26,499 nt of DNA from Bacillota bacterium (GCA_017578085.1 PKQR01000012.1:1-26499), one strand, 5' to 3'; shown: positions 17,333 to 25,826, numbered from the stretch's first letter. Numbers and translations are program-made. The notes: a model not told the origin generated them from the letters alone.

Positions 17333-18293
17333 ACGGATCGGCGTTCTCCTCATGGCTTACGGCACGCCGGAGAGCCCCGATGAGGTCGAACCGTATCTGA
17401 CCCACATCCGTGAACACTACACCTACATTCGCGGCGACAAGCGGCCGTCGCCCGAGATGGTGGCGGACTTGCAAGCCCGCTACCGCCTGATCGGGGGCCG
17501 CTCGCCGCTCTTGGCCATTTCCCGCGCGCAGGCGGAGGCCCTCGAGCGCAGGCTAGAGGAGACCCTGGCTCCGCAGACCGGGCTTTCCTTCCGTACCTAC
17601 GTAGGCATGAAGCACTGGCACCCCTTCATTCACGACGTGGTGCGCCAGATGGCCGCCGACGGCGTCCGCCGGGCTGTGGGCATCGCCCTTACGGCCCAGT
17701 ACTCCAAGCTCAGCGTGGGCGGCTACATCCACGCGGCGCAGGAGGCCATCGAGCAGTCCGGCGCGCCTATTCGAATGACGTTCGTGGAGCACTGGCACGA
17801 CCGGCCCGGTTTCCTCAAGGCGCTGGCCCGCAGGGTCGAGGCTGCCCGGACGCTGTTCCCCGAGGCGCAGCGGGCGGATTTGCCGGTCGTCTTTACTGCC
17901 CACAACCTGCCTGCCAAGATCCTCGAATGGAACGACCCGTACCCGCGGCACATGGAGGAGACGGCGCGGGGCGTGGCGGAACTGGCTGGCATCCGCCGCT
18001 GGTTTGTGGCCTGGCAGAGTGCGGGTTCCACCCCGGTACGGTGGCTTGAGCCCCAATTGCCCGAAGTCCTGGCGCAGCTGCGGGACGCGGGCGACCGGGC
18101 GGTCTTGATCTGCCCCGCCGGGTTCGTGGCGGACCACTTGGAAGTGCTGTACGACATCGACATCGAGGCCCGCAAGCTGGCCAACGAGATGGGCATGCAG
18201 CTGGAGCGGACCGCCTCCTTGAACGCGGACGACGACCTCATCGATGTCCTGGCCGAGCTGGTCCGCGAGCAGGTCGCGCAGCTCGTTCGGTAA
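17322..18293 (+). CDS. hemH: Ferrochelatase, Bacillota-type (probably coproporphyrin III ferrochelatase)
   Basis: The start is GTG 17322, six bases after GGGAGGGG, overlapping the end of hemE. The 323-residue protein inserts ferrous iron into a porphyrin. It reads like B. subtilis HemH/CpfC: GVLLMAYGTPESPDEVEPYLTHI near the start (Tyr13 of MAYGTP), RPSPEMVADL, IGGRSPL, FTAHNLPAKI with the catalytic His194, WQSAGSTP, and PAGFVADHLEVLYDID with Glu274. The usual AHSLP is AHNLP here, a mild change. Enzymes of this type act on coproporphyrin III, giving coproheme, which ChdC (HemQ) then converts to haem. That route is inferred from family resemblance and gene order. chdC is not in the window. Confidence 0.95.
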   Translation: MSTERIGVLLMAYGTPESPDEVEPYLTHIREHYTYIRGDKRPSPEMVADLQARYRLIGGRSPLLAISRAQAEALERRLEETLAPQTGLSFRTYVGMKHWHPFIHDVVRQMAADGVRRAVGIALTAQYSKLSVGGYIHAAQEAIEQSGAPIRMTFVEHWHDRPGFLKALARRVEAARTLFPEAQRADLPVVFTAHNLPAKILEWNDPYPRHMEETARGVAELAGIRRWFVAWQSAGSTPVRWLEPQLPEVLAQLRDAGDRAVLICPAGFVADHLEVLYDIDIEARKLANEMGMQLERTASLNADDDLIDVLAELVREQVAQLVR

Positions 18294-18302
18294 GGACAAG
18301 GG

Positions 18303-19853
18303 ATGTGGCACGGGGTGACAGGCCGGGAGCCTCATGTGGCGGTCATCGGCGGCGGCATCACGGGCCTGACCGCGGCGTACCTCCTGCAGGAAACCGCCCG
18401 CGAGCAGGGCCAGCCCGTGCGCGTGAGCCTGTTTGAGGCGTCCGGGCGGCTGGGCGGCAAGATCCTCACCGAGCGGGTGGACGGCTTCTGCATCGAGGCG
18501 GGCCCGGACTCTTTTCTGGCGCGCAAGCCGTGGGCCCGGATGCTGGCCGAACGTTTGGGTCTGGCTGAGGAACTGGTGCCCACCGATCCCCGCTACCGCC
18601 GCACGTACATCCTCCATCGGGGCCGCCTGCACCCGATCCCGGAAGGCCTGTTTATGTTTGTACCGGTGCGGCTGGACGCCCTCTTGCGGTCCAGGCTGTT
18701 TTCCCCCTGGGGCAAGCTGCGCATGGCCATGGAGCCCCTGGTGCCCAAAGGCCCGCCTGGCGATGAATCCATTGCCCAGTTTGTCATCCGGCGCGCGGGG
18801 CGTGAGGCGCTGGAGCGGCTGGCCGAGCCGCTGCTCACCGGGATCTACTCCGGCCGGGCCGATCGCCTGGGAATCATGGCCACGTTTCCGCAGCTCAAGG
18901 AGATGGAGCAGCGGACCGGGAGCCTCGTGAAGAGCTTTCTGGCGGGCCGCAAGGCGGGAAGCGGGACCGGCCCCAAGCCCGGCGGGCCGGGAGCGGGCGC
19001 CAAGCCCGGCTTGGACGACTCCGCTTTCTTGGCCCTGCGAGGGGGGCTTGTGTCGCTCGTCGAAGCTTTGGTCCAGCGCCTCGACGGCGTCACCGTGCGC
19101 ACAGGCGTGCGGGCGACGTCCCTTGCGGCCCTCCCGCCTGAGCGCCACGCGGCAACCCGCGCCCCGGCCGCCCTTGAGCAGCCGCCCGACGGGCTCCAAG
19201 CCCGCTACATCATCACTTTGTCCGACGGCACTCGCGTGGAAGCCGACGCGGTCATCCTGGCGACACCGGCGTACGCCGCGGCCGAGCTCATCGGGCCGCT
19301 TTGCCCCGAGGCGGTGCCGCATCTTGCTGCGATCCGCTTTGTCTCCACCATCACCTGCGTGCTGGGCTTCGAGCGGGCGGCGGTGCAGCACCCGCTGGAC
19401 GGCAGCGGCTTCCTCGTGCCGCGGCGGGAAGGACGGTGCATTACCGCCTGTACATGGGTCTCGTCCAAGTGGGCCCACACCGCAAGGCCAGACCAGGCGC
19501 TCATCCGCTGCTACCTGGGGAGGGACGGGGAGGAGGAAGCTTTGGGCTGGTCGGACGCGGAAGTTGTCGCCGCCGTCCGCCGGGAGCTTAAGGAGCTGAT
19601 GGGGATCACCGCCGAGCCGCGCCTGGCACGGGTTTACCGCTGGGAGCGGGCCATGCCCCAATACGAGGTCGGGCACCGGGAGCGGGTGGCCGCCATCGAG
19701 CAGGCCGTCGCCCAGCAGCCGGGCCTGGTGGTGGCGGGAGCGTCGTATCACGGCGTGGGCGTGCCCGACTGCATCCGGCAAGGCCAGGAAGCGGCGGAGC
19801 GCGCTTTGTCCTACATTTTCCGAAAAGGACGGCAGCACCCCAGCGTAGAATAG
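18303..19853 (+). CDS. hemY: Coproporphyrinogen/protoporphyrinogen oxidase (HemY type)
   Basis: The 516-residue flavoprotein starts at ATG 18303, nine bases after hemH, behind AAGGA. It oxidises the porphyrinogen ring with FAD. The FAD motif is AVIGGGITGLTAAYLL (13-28), followed by FEASGRLGGKI (44-54) and EAGPDSFLARKP (65-76). EPLLTGIYSGRADRL (175-189) and ALRGGLVSLVEAL are typical, and the C-terminal GLVVAGASYHGVGVPDCI is the second FAD-binding block. It is longer than the usual 450-480 because of two insertions: a Gly/Pro-rich stretch at about 217-236 and an Ala/Pro-rich one at about 276-298. With a Bacillota-type HemH next door it probably works on coproporphyrinogen III (CgoX role), which is inference. 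Confidence 0.93.
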   Translation: MWHGVTGREPHVAVIGGGITGLTAAYLLQETAREQGQPVRVSLFEASGRLGGKILTERVDGFCIEAGPDSFLARKPWARMLAERLGLAEELVPTDPRYRRTYILHRGRLHPIPEGLFMFVPVRLDALLRSRLFSPWGKLRMAMEPLVPKGPPGDESIAQFVIRRAGREALERLAEPLLTGIYSGRADRLGIMATFPQLKEMEQRTGSLVKSFLAGRKAGSGTGPKPGGPGAGAKPGLDDSAFLALRGGLVSLVEALVQRLDGVTVRTGVRATSLAALPPERHAATRAPAALEQPPDGLQARYIITLSDGTRVEADAVILATPAYAAAELIGPLCPEAVPHLAAIRFVSTITCVLGFERAAVQHPLDGSGFLVPRREGRCITACTWVSSKWAHTARPDQALIRCYLGRDGEEEALGWSDAEVVAAVRRELKELMGITAEPRLARVYRWERAMPQYEVGHRERVAAIEQAVAQQPGLVVAGASYHGVGVPDCIRQGQEAAERALSYIFRKGRQHPSVE

Positions 19854-19895
19854 CGGTGGGCGGTACTGCGTTCACATCTTGGAGGGGGTGCCGCT

Positions 19896-21089
19896 GTGAA
19901 CCGCCTGGCCGCGCGCATGGGGCAACTGGGGACGGAGACCGCTTTTTCGGTCCTGGCCGAAGTGAAGCGCCTCGAGGCGCAAGGCCGCTCGGTGGTCAAC
20001 TTCGCCATCGGCGAGCCCGACTTCGACACGCCCGAGCACATCAAGCAAGCGGGCATTGACGCTCTCCAGCGCAACGAAACCCACTACAGCCCTTCTGCAG
20101 GGATCATGCCCCTGCGCAGCGCCATCGCCCGGCACGTGGGGGAAACCCGCGGGATTGACGCCCGTCCCGAGCACGTGGTGGTCACGCCAGGGGCCAAACC
20201 CATTATCTTCTACTCGATACTCGCCTTGGTGGAGCCGGGCGACGAGGTGATCTACCCCAACCCGGGCTTTCCCATTTACGAATCGGTCATCCGCTTCGCC
20301 GGCGGCCGGCCGGTGCCGGCGCCGCTGTTGGAAACCAAGGGTTTCCGGCTGGACGTGGACGCGGTGGCGCGGCTGGTGACCGACCGTACCCGCATGATCA
20401 TCATCAATTCCCCGCACAACCCGACAGGCTCGGTGCTCACCCGGGCGGACCTGGAGGCCCTGGCGGAGCTTGCCCGCCGGCACGACCTGTGGGTGCTTTC
20501 CGACGAGATTTATTCCCGCATCGTGTTTGACGGTGAGTTTGTGAGCATCGCCTCGCTGCCGGGCATGCAGGAGCGCACCATCATCCTGGACGGTTTCTCC
20601 AAGATCTACGCCATGACGGGTTGGAGGCTCGGGTACGGCGTGATGCCCGAGTTTTTGGCTGAGGCCGTCGCACGGCTGGTTACCAACTGCGAATCGTGCA
20701 CGGCTACCTTCACCCAGTACGCTGGGATCGCCGCGCTGACCGGGCCGCAGCAACCGTCGCTGGCGATGGTGGACGAGTTCCGCGCCCGCAGGGACATGAT
20801 CGTAGCGGGCCTGAACGCGATCCCGGGCGTGACGTGCCACCTGCCAGGCGGGGCGTTTTACGTGTTCCCCAACGTGACGGGCCTTTGCCGGCGGCTGGGC
20901 CTGCCCGACGCGAAAGCCTTGCAGGAGCGGCTGCTTCAGGACGCCGGCGTGGCCGTATTGGCCAGAAGCGCCTTCGGCGCGCCCCTTGAGGACGAGAGGG
21001 AGCAGTACGTCCGGTTTTCTTACGCCACCTCGCGGGAGAATATCGCCGAAGGTTTGCGGCGCATGCAAGCCTTCGCAGCGGGTCGCTGA
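19896..21089 (+). CDS. PLP-dependent aminotransferase, class I/II (aspartate aminotransferase-like)
   Basis: Start GTG 19896 follows GGAGGGGG by seven bases. The 397-residue enzyme is a fold-type I aminotransferase. Visible motifs: NFAIGEPDFDTP (35-46), HYSPSAGIMPLR, SPHNPTG with Asn174, SDEIYSRI with Asp203 and Tyr206, and the PLP lysine Lys236 in SKIYAMTGWRLGYG. This is the subgroup Ib pattern shared by Bacillus/Thermus aspartate aminotransferases and related enzymes that use aromatic or branched amino acids, so the substrate is uncertain. It follows hemY by 42 bases and precedes arginase by 77 bases. Joint amino-acid catabolism with arginase is plausible (arginine-derived ornithine and glutamate metabolism), but nothing in the protein marks it as an ornithine aminotransferase. 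Confidence 0.92.
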   Translation: MNRLAARMGQLGTETAFSVLAEVKRLEAQGRSVVNFAIGEPDFDTPEHIKQAGIDALQRNETHYSPSAGIMPLRSAIARHVGETRGIDARPEHVVVTPGAKPIIFYSILALVEPGDEVIYPNPGFPIYESVIRFAGGRPVPAPLLETKGFRLDVDAVARLVTDRTRMIIINSPHNPTGSVLTRADLEALAELARRHDLWVLSDEIYSRIVFDGEFVSIASLPGMQERTIILDGFSKIYAMTGWRLGYGVMPEFLAEAVARLVTNCESCTATFTQYAGIAALTGPQQPSLAMVDEFRARRDMIVAGLNAIPGVTCHLPGGAFYVFPNVTGLCRRLGLPDAKALQERLLQDAGVAVLARSAFGAPLEDEREQYVRFSYATSRENIAEGLRRMQAFAAGR

Positions 21090-21091
21090 CG

Positions 21092-21105
21092 GGCCAACGT
21101 TGGCC
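21092..21105. promoter_or_regulatory. 14-bp perfect palindrome upstream of arginase
   Basis: GGCCAACGTTGGCC is an exact palindrome starting two bases after the aminotransferase stop and 61 bases before the arginase start. It has no T-tract, so a terminator is unlikely. A dimeric regulator site is possible; it does not resemble an ARG box. Confidence 0.35.
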
Positions 21106-21166
21106 GCAGGCCGACGCCCGGCTTCCGGCCTCGCAATCGTCCTGGGAACGTTTGGGGGGCGGCAGC

Positions 21167-22057
21167 GTGCACATCAGCATCATCGGGGTCCCGATCGACC
21201 TGGGCGCCAACCGGCGCGGCGTGGATATGGGCCCGAGCGCCATGCGCTACGCCGGGCTGCACAGGGCGTTGGCAGGTCTTGGGCATACCGTTTCGGACCT
21301 GGGCGATGTCGTGGTGCCAGGTCCCGAGGCGAGCGACCCGGGCGACCCGCGGGCGCGGTATCTGCGCCAAATCGTGGACGTTTGCCGGGAGCTGCGGGAG
21401 CGGGTCGCGGCCGCAGCGCGGGCGGGGTCGTTTCCCTTGGTCTTGGGCGGCGACCACAGCCTGTCCGTGGGCACCGTGAGCGGCGTGCGGCGCGTTTACC
21501 CAAACACCGGGGTCATCTGGCTTGACGCACACGGCGATTTCAATACCCCTGAAACGACGCCGTCGGGAAACGTCCATGGCATGCCGCTGGCGGCCGTCCT
21601 GGGACTGGGCGCAGCGGACCTGGTGGCCTGCATGGAAGGGCGGCCGGTCCAGCCGGAGCAGGCCGTGCTCGTCGGCGTGCGGGACCTGGACCCCGGTGAG
21701 CGGGAGCTCTTGCGCCGGACGGGAGTGCGGGTGTTTACCATGCAGGAAGTTGACCGGCACGGCCTCCCGGCGGTCATGGAAGAGGCCCTCGGGTTTTTGC
21801 GGCGCCATGTGGAGCACATTCACCTCAGTTTGGATTTGGACGTCTTTGAACCTGACCTCGCGCCCGGGGTCGGCACGCCCAAGAGCGGCGGGCTGACGTA
21901 CCGGGAAGGGCATCTGGCCATGGAGATGATCGCTGAACAAGGGATGCTGGTCTCCATGGAGCTTGTGGAGGTTAACCCCATCTTGGACAAGGCCAACCGA
22001 ACGGCGCGGCTGGCGGTGGACATGGCCCGCTCGGCGCTGGGGGCACGGGTGATGTAA
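21167..22057 (+). CDS. rocF: Arginase
   Basis: I use GTG 21167, seven bases after GGGGGG; a TTG at 21152 lies in that ribosome site. The 296-residue enzyme hydrolyses arginine to ornithine and urea in a binuclear manganese site. The metal ligands are complete: His97 in GGDHSLSVG, Asp120, His122 and Asp124 in DAHGDFNTPET, and Asp223/Asp225 in SLDLDVFEPD. SGNVHGMPLA (133-142) binds the substrate amino group, and ELVEVNPILD (265-274) holds the usual Glu residues. LAPGVGTP is the classic arginase block, and the length matches B. caldovelox arginase (299). Agmatinase or formiminoglutamase is less likely given the SGNVHG and APGVGTP motifs. It ends the hem-aminotransferase run and is followed by a structured spacer. 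Confidence 0.94.
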   Translation: MHISIIGVPIDLGANRRGVDMGPSAMRYAGLHRALAGLGHTVSDLGDVVVPGPEASDPGDPRARYLRQIVDVCRELRERVAAAARAGSFPLVLGGDHSLSVGTVSGVRRVYPNTGVIWLDAHGDFNTPETTPSGNVHGMPLAAVLGLGAADLVACMEGRPVQPEQAVLVGVRDLDPGERELLRRTGVRVFTMQEVDRHGLPAVMEEALGFLRRHVEHIHLSLDLDVFEPDLAPGVGTPKSGGLTYREGHLAMEMIAEQGMLVSMELVEVNPILDKANRTARLAVDMARSALGARVM

Positions 22058-22060
22058 AGC

Positions 22061-22189
22061 TGAGCCGGGGTGCCGTGGCGGCGGACGCTCGCTGCGGCCG
22101 TCCCGGCCTCCGCTCGCTCGTGCCGAGCCGCCTCCGCCTTCCTGGCTCCAGGGGCTCGGGCAACGCCCCCGCCACGGCACCCCGGCTCA
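22061..22189. repeat. Nested inverted repeat with 21-bp perfect arms
   Basis: The arms 22061-22081 and 22169-22189 are exact reverse complements. Within the 87-base interior, TGCCGAGCC (22121-22129) can pair with GGCTCGGGCA (22153-22162, one bulge), and CCTGG/CCAGG at 22141-22152 can form a small hairpin. It starts four bases after the arginase stop. It could be a miniature mobile repeat, a structured RNA or a transcription barrier. Confidence 0.75.
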
Positions 22190-22248
22190 CCTCTTGGTTG
22201 CTGACGGCGTCGGTTCCGGCAGGTCGACGCTCGCTGCGACTGTCCTGG
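22084..22248 (+). repeat. Diverged 23-bp direct repeat
   Basis: Positions 22084-22106 and 22226-22248 share 20 of 23 bases, including the 13-base core GACGCTCGCTGCG. One copy is inside the inverted repeat and one outside it. Confidence 0.7.
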
Positions 22249-22361
22249 AAATTCCCGGGGATGTCGGATATGTTACTTTCTTCAAGCATTAACTTGGCGC
22301 GGGAGGAAATGTCTGTTTGCAATGGAATAACCGACGATAATCATCGAGAAAAAGGAGTGTT

Positions 22362-23909
22362 ATGGTGATGGCCGGAAAGGGGCGGCTGCTGGTCTTAGGA
22401 ATGGCTCTCGCTGCCCTGGTGTTTGGCGCCGCGTGCGCGCAGCCTGCGCTCGCGCAGACGCTGACCATCGTGCAGGGCACGGACATCGAGAGCCTCGACC
22501 CGCATGTCGTGACGTCGTCTCCGTCGTACGCCGTTTTGGAACACATTTTTGAGACGTTGTTTGAGCTGAGCCCGCAGGGCGAGATCATCTACAAGCTGGC
22601 CACCGGTTTCGAGGTGGGGCCTGACGGGCGGACCTACATCATCAAGCTTCGCGAAGGCGTCCGGTTCGCCGACGGCACGCCGTTCAACGCCGAGGCGGTA
22701 AAGATCAACCTGCAGCGCATCCAGAATCCCGCCACCCGGGCGGCGTACGCCAACCTCATCAGCCCGATCACCGAGATCAACGTGCTGGATGAGTATACCG
22801 TGGAGCTGAAGAGCAAGGAGCCCTTCGGCCCCATCCAGGTGCACCTGGCCCACCCGGGGATGTCGATGATTAGCCCTGCGGCTATCGCCAGGGGCAACGA
22901 CTACGTGGCGCGCAACCCCATCGGCACGGGTCCGTTTGAGCTCGTGGAGTGGCGCCAGGGCGAGCAGGTCGCCCTCCGCAGGCGGGACGGGTACTGGGGT
23001 GAGCCCGCCAAGCTGGACCAGATCGTGTTCCGGGTCATCGTGGACGACGGCGCGCGGCTGCTCGAGCTCGAAGCCGGCACCGCGGACGTGGCCATCCGCA
23101 TCCCGCCCACTGAGTGGCAGCGGATCGACGCGGATCCCAATATGAAAGTGGACCGCACCACGGGCCTGCGCACGATCTACATGTACTTTAACGTGACGAA
23201 GCCGCCGTTCAATGACGTGCGTGTGCGGCGGGCGTTCAACTATGCGGTCAACAACGAGGCCATCGTCACCGCTCTGCTGTCGGGGGCCGGCCGTCCTTCC
23301 GATGCCCCGATGGCGCCGGCGGTGTTTGGCTATTCCCGCCAGACGCCCTACACCTACAACCCCTCGCTGGCCCGGAAGATGCTGGAGGAGGCCGGTTTCG
23401 ACTTTAACCGGACCTATGTCATTTACCACCCGACGGGCCGCTACAACCAGGACGCCCTGATCGCCGCCGCGGTGCAGCAGAGCCTGCGGGCCATCGGCGT
23501 GCAGACGGAGCTCCGGACCATGGAGTGGACCACGTACCTGGATTTCGTGCGCCGGCCGCAGGCGGAGAACGAGGTCGAGATCGCGATGCTGGGCTGGGGC
23601 GTCGCCACCATGGACGCTGACTACGCCCTGGTGGAGATGTTCCACTCCAAGCAGCATCCGCCGGCCGGCTTCAACCTGGGCTTCTACAGCAACCCGGCGG
23701 TGGACGCAGCTTTGGACCGGGGCCGCTTCAACGCCGATCCGCAGGTGCGGCTTGAGGCCTACGCGGAGGCGCAGCGGCTGATCTGGGAGGACGCTCCCTG
23801 GATCTTCCTCCACAGCGAGCTGCAGCTGACGGGCTTGCGCGAGAACGTCCACGGGTTCGTCGTGCACCCGACCGAGCGCTACAAGGCGCACACGGCGGAG
23901 AAGCACTGA
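22362..23909 (+). CDS. ABC transporter substrate-binding protein, family 5 (peptide type)
   Basis: The 515-residue protein starts near ATG 22362 (GTG 22365 and ATG 22368 are also possible) behind AAAGGAG. Its first 30 residues are a signal peptide with a hydrophobic core and likely cut after ALAQ. A Cys in FGAACAQ resembles a poor lipobox, so it may instead be a lipoprotein. The mature part opens TLTIVQGTDIESLDPH and contains LYDTLF-like HIFETLFELSPQG, LREGVRFADGTPFNAEAVK (the family 5 signature) and NPIGTGPFELVEW. Such proteins capture oligopeptides, dipeptides, glutathione or nickel outside the membrane. It heads an operon with two permeases and a peptidase, so peptides are the likely cargo. 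Length is normal. Confidence 0.94.
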   Translation: MVMAGKGRLLVLGMALAALVFGAACAQPALAQTLTIVQGTDIESLDPHVVTSSPSYAVLEHIFETLFELSPQGEIIYKLATGFEVGPDGRTYIIKLREGVRFADGTPFNAEAVKINLQRIQNPATRAAYANLISPITEINVLDEYTVELKSKEPFGPIQVHLAHPGMSMISPAAIARGNDYVARNPIGTGPFELVEWRQGEQVALRRRDGYWGEPAKLDQIVFRVIVDDGARLLELEAGTADVAIRIPPTEWQRIDADPNMKVDRTTGLRTIYMYFNVTKPPFNDVRVRRAFNYAVNNEAIVTALLSGAGRPSDAPMAPAVFGYSRQTPYTYNPSLARKMLEEAGFDFNRTYVIYHPTGRYNQDALIAAAVQQSLRAIGVQTELRTMEWTTYLDFVRRPQAENEVEIAMLGWGVATMDADYALVEMFHSKQHPPAGFNLGFYSNPAVDAALDRGRFNADPQVRLEAYAEAQRLIWEDAPWIFLHSELQLTGLRENVHGFVVHPTERYKAHTAEKH

Positions 23910-23935
23910 GCGTACTAGACACTACTTGACCTAGC

Positions 23936-23965
23936 GGGCGGGGGTGGGGCCTAGGCTGCCCGCCC
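23936..23965 (+). other. Hairpin between binding-protein and permease genes
   Basis: GGGCGGG (23936-23942) pairs with CCCGCCC (23959-23965) across a 16-base loop that contains the palindrome GCCTAGGC. The sequence after it (CCGTCTTCCTTT) is pyrimidine-rich but not a true T-tract. Such hairpins after a binding-protein gene often protect its mRNA or partly end transcription, raising its level above the permeases. Confidence 0.45.
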
Positions 23966-23992
23966 CCGTCTTCCTTTGCGGAGGGTGGCCTT

Positions 23993-24937
23993 GTGCTCCC
24001 TTACATAGCCCGGCGGTTGTTGTACGCTATCCCTACGCTGATCGGTGTCACGTTTGTCATCTTCATTTCGGTGCGGCTCATCCCCGGCGACCCGGCCGTC
24101 GCGATCGCTGGGGAGCGGGCGACGCCGCAGCTCATCGCACAGGTGCGCCAGGAGCTTGGGCTCGACCAGCCGCTCTTGATCCAGTACGGACGGTTTATGG
24201 TCAAGCTGGTGCAGGGCGATCTGGGCACATCCCTGCGCACGCGGCTGCCGGTGGCGCCGGAAGTGTGGCGGCGGCTCAAGCAGACGCTGCTTTTGGCCAC
24301 CGTCAGCCTGGTCTTGGCCTCGGCGGTAGGGATGTTCTTGGGGATCGTTTCCGCCACAAGACCCTACTCAGTCTGGGACAACGCCGGCATGGTGGTTGCT
24401 CTCTTGGGCGTGTCGACCCCGGTTTTCTGGTTAGGACTCATGCTGATCCTATTGTTCTCTGTCGAGCTGCCCAAGGCGTTGGGGCTCAACCAGCCCATTT
24501 TCCCGCCCACCGGTTCCGGCACCTGGAAACACGTGGTGATGCCCGCCATCACGCTCGCGGCCTATTCGACGGGCATCATCGCCCGCATGACCCGTTCGTC
24601 GATGCTGGATGTGGTCGCCCAAGACTATATCCGCACGGCGCGCGCCAAGGGATTGTCGGAGCGGGTGATCACGTACCGGCACGCTCTACGCAACGCCCTG
24701 GTGCCCGTCATCACGGTGCAGGGGCTGCAGTTTGGGACGCTGTTGGGCGGGGCCGTGTTGACCGAGTCGGTGTTCGCCTGGCCCGGCTTAGGGCGGTACC
24801 TGGTGGACGCGATCTTCCAGCGGGACTACCCCGTCGTGCAGGCGGTGATCCTGGTCATCGCCATCGGCTTCATCATCATCAATCTGGTTGTCGACCTCTT
24901 GTACGCTTTGGTGGACCCGAGGATTCGCTATGGCTAA
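23993..24937 (+). CDS. ABC transporter permease, DppB type
   Basis: Start GTG 23993 follows GGAGGG by seven bases. The 314-residue protein has about six membrane helices. The first is near residues 9-29, after MLPYIARRLLYAIPTL, the standard DppB/OppB opening with VTFVIFISVRLIPGDPA. LGLDQPLLIQYGRFMVKLVQGDLGTS is the typical periplasmic segment. The EAA loop that docks the ATPase reads DYIRTARAKGLSERVITYRHALRNAL (within 203-240). The C-terminus ends DPRIRYG. It overlaps the next permease by eight bases. Confidence 0.96.
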   Translation: MLPYIARRLLYAIPTLIGVTFVIFISVRLIPGDPAVAIAGERATPQLIAQVRQELGLDQPLLIQYGRFMVKLVQGDLGTSLRTRLPVAPEVWRRLKQTLLLATVSLVLASAVGMFLGIVSATRPYSVWDNAGMVVALLGVSTPVFWLGLMLILLFSVELPKALGLNQPIFPPTGSGTWKHVVMPAITLAAYSTGIIARMTRSSMLDVVAQDYIRTARAKGLSERVITYRHALRNALVPVITVQGLQFGTLLGGAVLTESVFAWPGLGRYLVDAIFQRDYPVVQAVILVIAIGFIIINLVVDLLYALVDPRIRYG

Positions 24938-25826
24938 AGAACTGCACGTGCTGATCGATCAGGCGCCCGCGGCGCCTGTCGGACCGGGGACGGTCCGCAC
25001 CCTTTGGAAACGCTTCGTCCGGCGTCCGGCGGCCCTCTTTGGGCTCGTCATCGTCACCCTGTTCTTGGCGACTGCCGTGGCGGCGCCTTACTTGGCCCCC
25101 TACGACCCCAACGACGCGGACTTTTTCCGTGCGCGCCAGGGGCCGTCCAAAGACCACTGGCTGGGCACCGACGAATTGGGCAGGGATGTGTTGTCTCGCC
25201 TCTTGTATGGCGCCCGCATTTCCTTGCGCATCGGCCTCATCGCCGTAGCCATCGGGGTTGGCGCCGGGGTGCCGCTCGGCCTCGTCGCGGGCTACTACGG
25301 CCGCGGCGTGGACAACCTCATCATGCGGCTAGTGGACATCATGCTGTCATTTCCCAGCGTCCTCTTGGCTATCGGCCTTGTGGCCATCTTGGGGCCGGGG
25401 TTGAACAATGCCATCATCGCCGTGGGCGTGGTGGCCATTCCCGTTTACATTCGCCAGGTCCGGGCGAGTGTGCTGGGCGTGAAGGAGATGGAATTCGTGG
25501 CGGCCGCGCGCGCGGCTGGCGCGTCGGATGCCCGCATCATGCTGGTCCACGTGTTGCCGCAGTGCATCAGCCCGATTCTCGTGCAGTCGTCGCTTCAGAT
25601 CGCGTCGGCGATCTTGTCGGCGGCGGGCCTTGGCTTCCTGGGACTCGGTGCGCCCGCGGACGTGCCCGAGTGGGGCACCATGCTCGCCAACGGGCGCCAG
25701 TACGTCTTCAGCGCGCCGCACCTGACCATGTTCCCCGGGCTGGCCATCATGCTGGTTGTGATGGGCTTCAACCTCCTAGGGGACGGGCTGCGGGATGCGC
25801 TCGATCCCCGCATGAGAGGCAGGTAA
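24930..25826 (+). CDS. ABC transporter permease, DppC type
   Basis: I use ATG 24930, eight bases inside the end of the upstream permease gene, with GAGG before it; this is the usual coupled arrangement. The 298-residue protein has an N-terminal cytosolic tail (1-37) with LWKRFVRRPAALFGLVIV, the OppC_N pattern, then APYDPN and HWLGTDELGRDVLSRLLYGARISL, a DppC hallmark. The EAA loop is EFVAAARAAGASDARIMLVHVLPQ. SAAGLGFLGLGAPADVPEWG and NLLGDGLRDALDPRMRGR are conserved C-terminal features. No ATPase genes follow within the window, so they may lie further downstream or elsewhere. Confidence 0.96.
   Translation: MAKELHVLIDQAPAAPVGPGTVRTLWKRFVRRPAALFGLVIVTLFLATAVAAPYLAPYDPNDADFFRARQGPSKDHWLGTDELGRDVLSRLLYGARISLRIGLIAVAIGVGAGVPLGLVAGYYGRGVDNLIMRLVDIMLSFPSVLLAIGLVAILGPGLNNAIIAVGVVAIPVYIRQVRASVLGVKEMEFVAAARAAGASDARIMLVHVLPQCISPILVQSSLQIASAILSAAGLGFLGLGAPADVPEWGTMLANGRQYVFSAPHLTMFPGLAIMLVVMGFNLLGDGLRDALDPRMRGR

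Larger units (their letters stand above)
22058..22361. other. 304-bp gene-free spacer: structured element then AT-richer leader
   Basis: No convincing gene is present. The first half (22061-22189) is a GC-rich nested inverted repeat. The second half carries a diverged copy of part of that element (22226-22248) and then an AT-richer stretch leading to the AAAGGAG site at 22351-22357. A weak promoter may lie at TGGAAA (22246-22251) and TATGTT (22269-22274), spaced by 17 bases, giving a leader of about 85 bases. Confidence 0.6.

Noticed and set aside
17553..19838. Minus-strand 761-codon open frame across hemH and hemY
   Set aside because: It lies wholly antisense to two clearly recognised enzymes. 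High-GC coding DNA commonly leaves such long antisense frames, and its translation shows no recognisable domain.
22317..22341. TTGCAA and GATAAT as a promoter for the binding-protein gene
   Set aside because: The two boxes are only 13 bases apart, too close for a sigma-A promoter.
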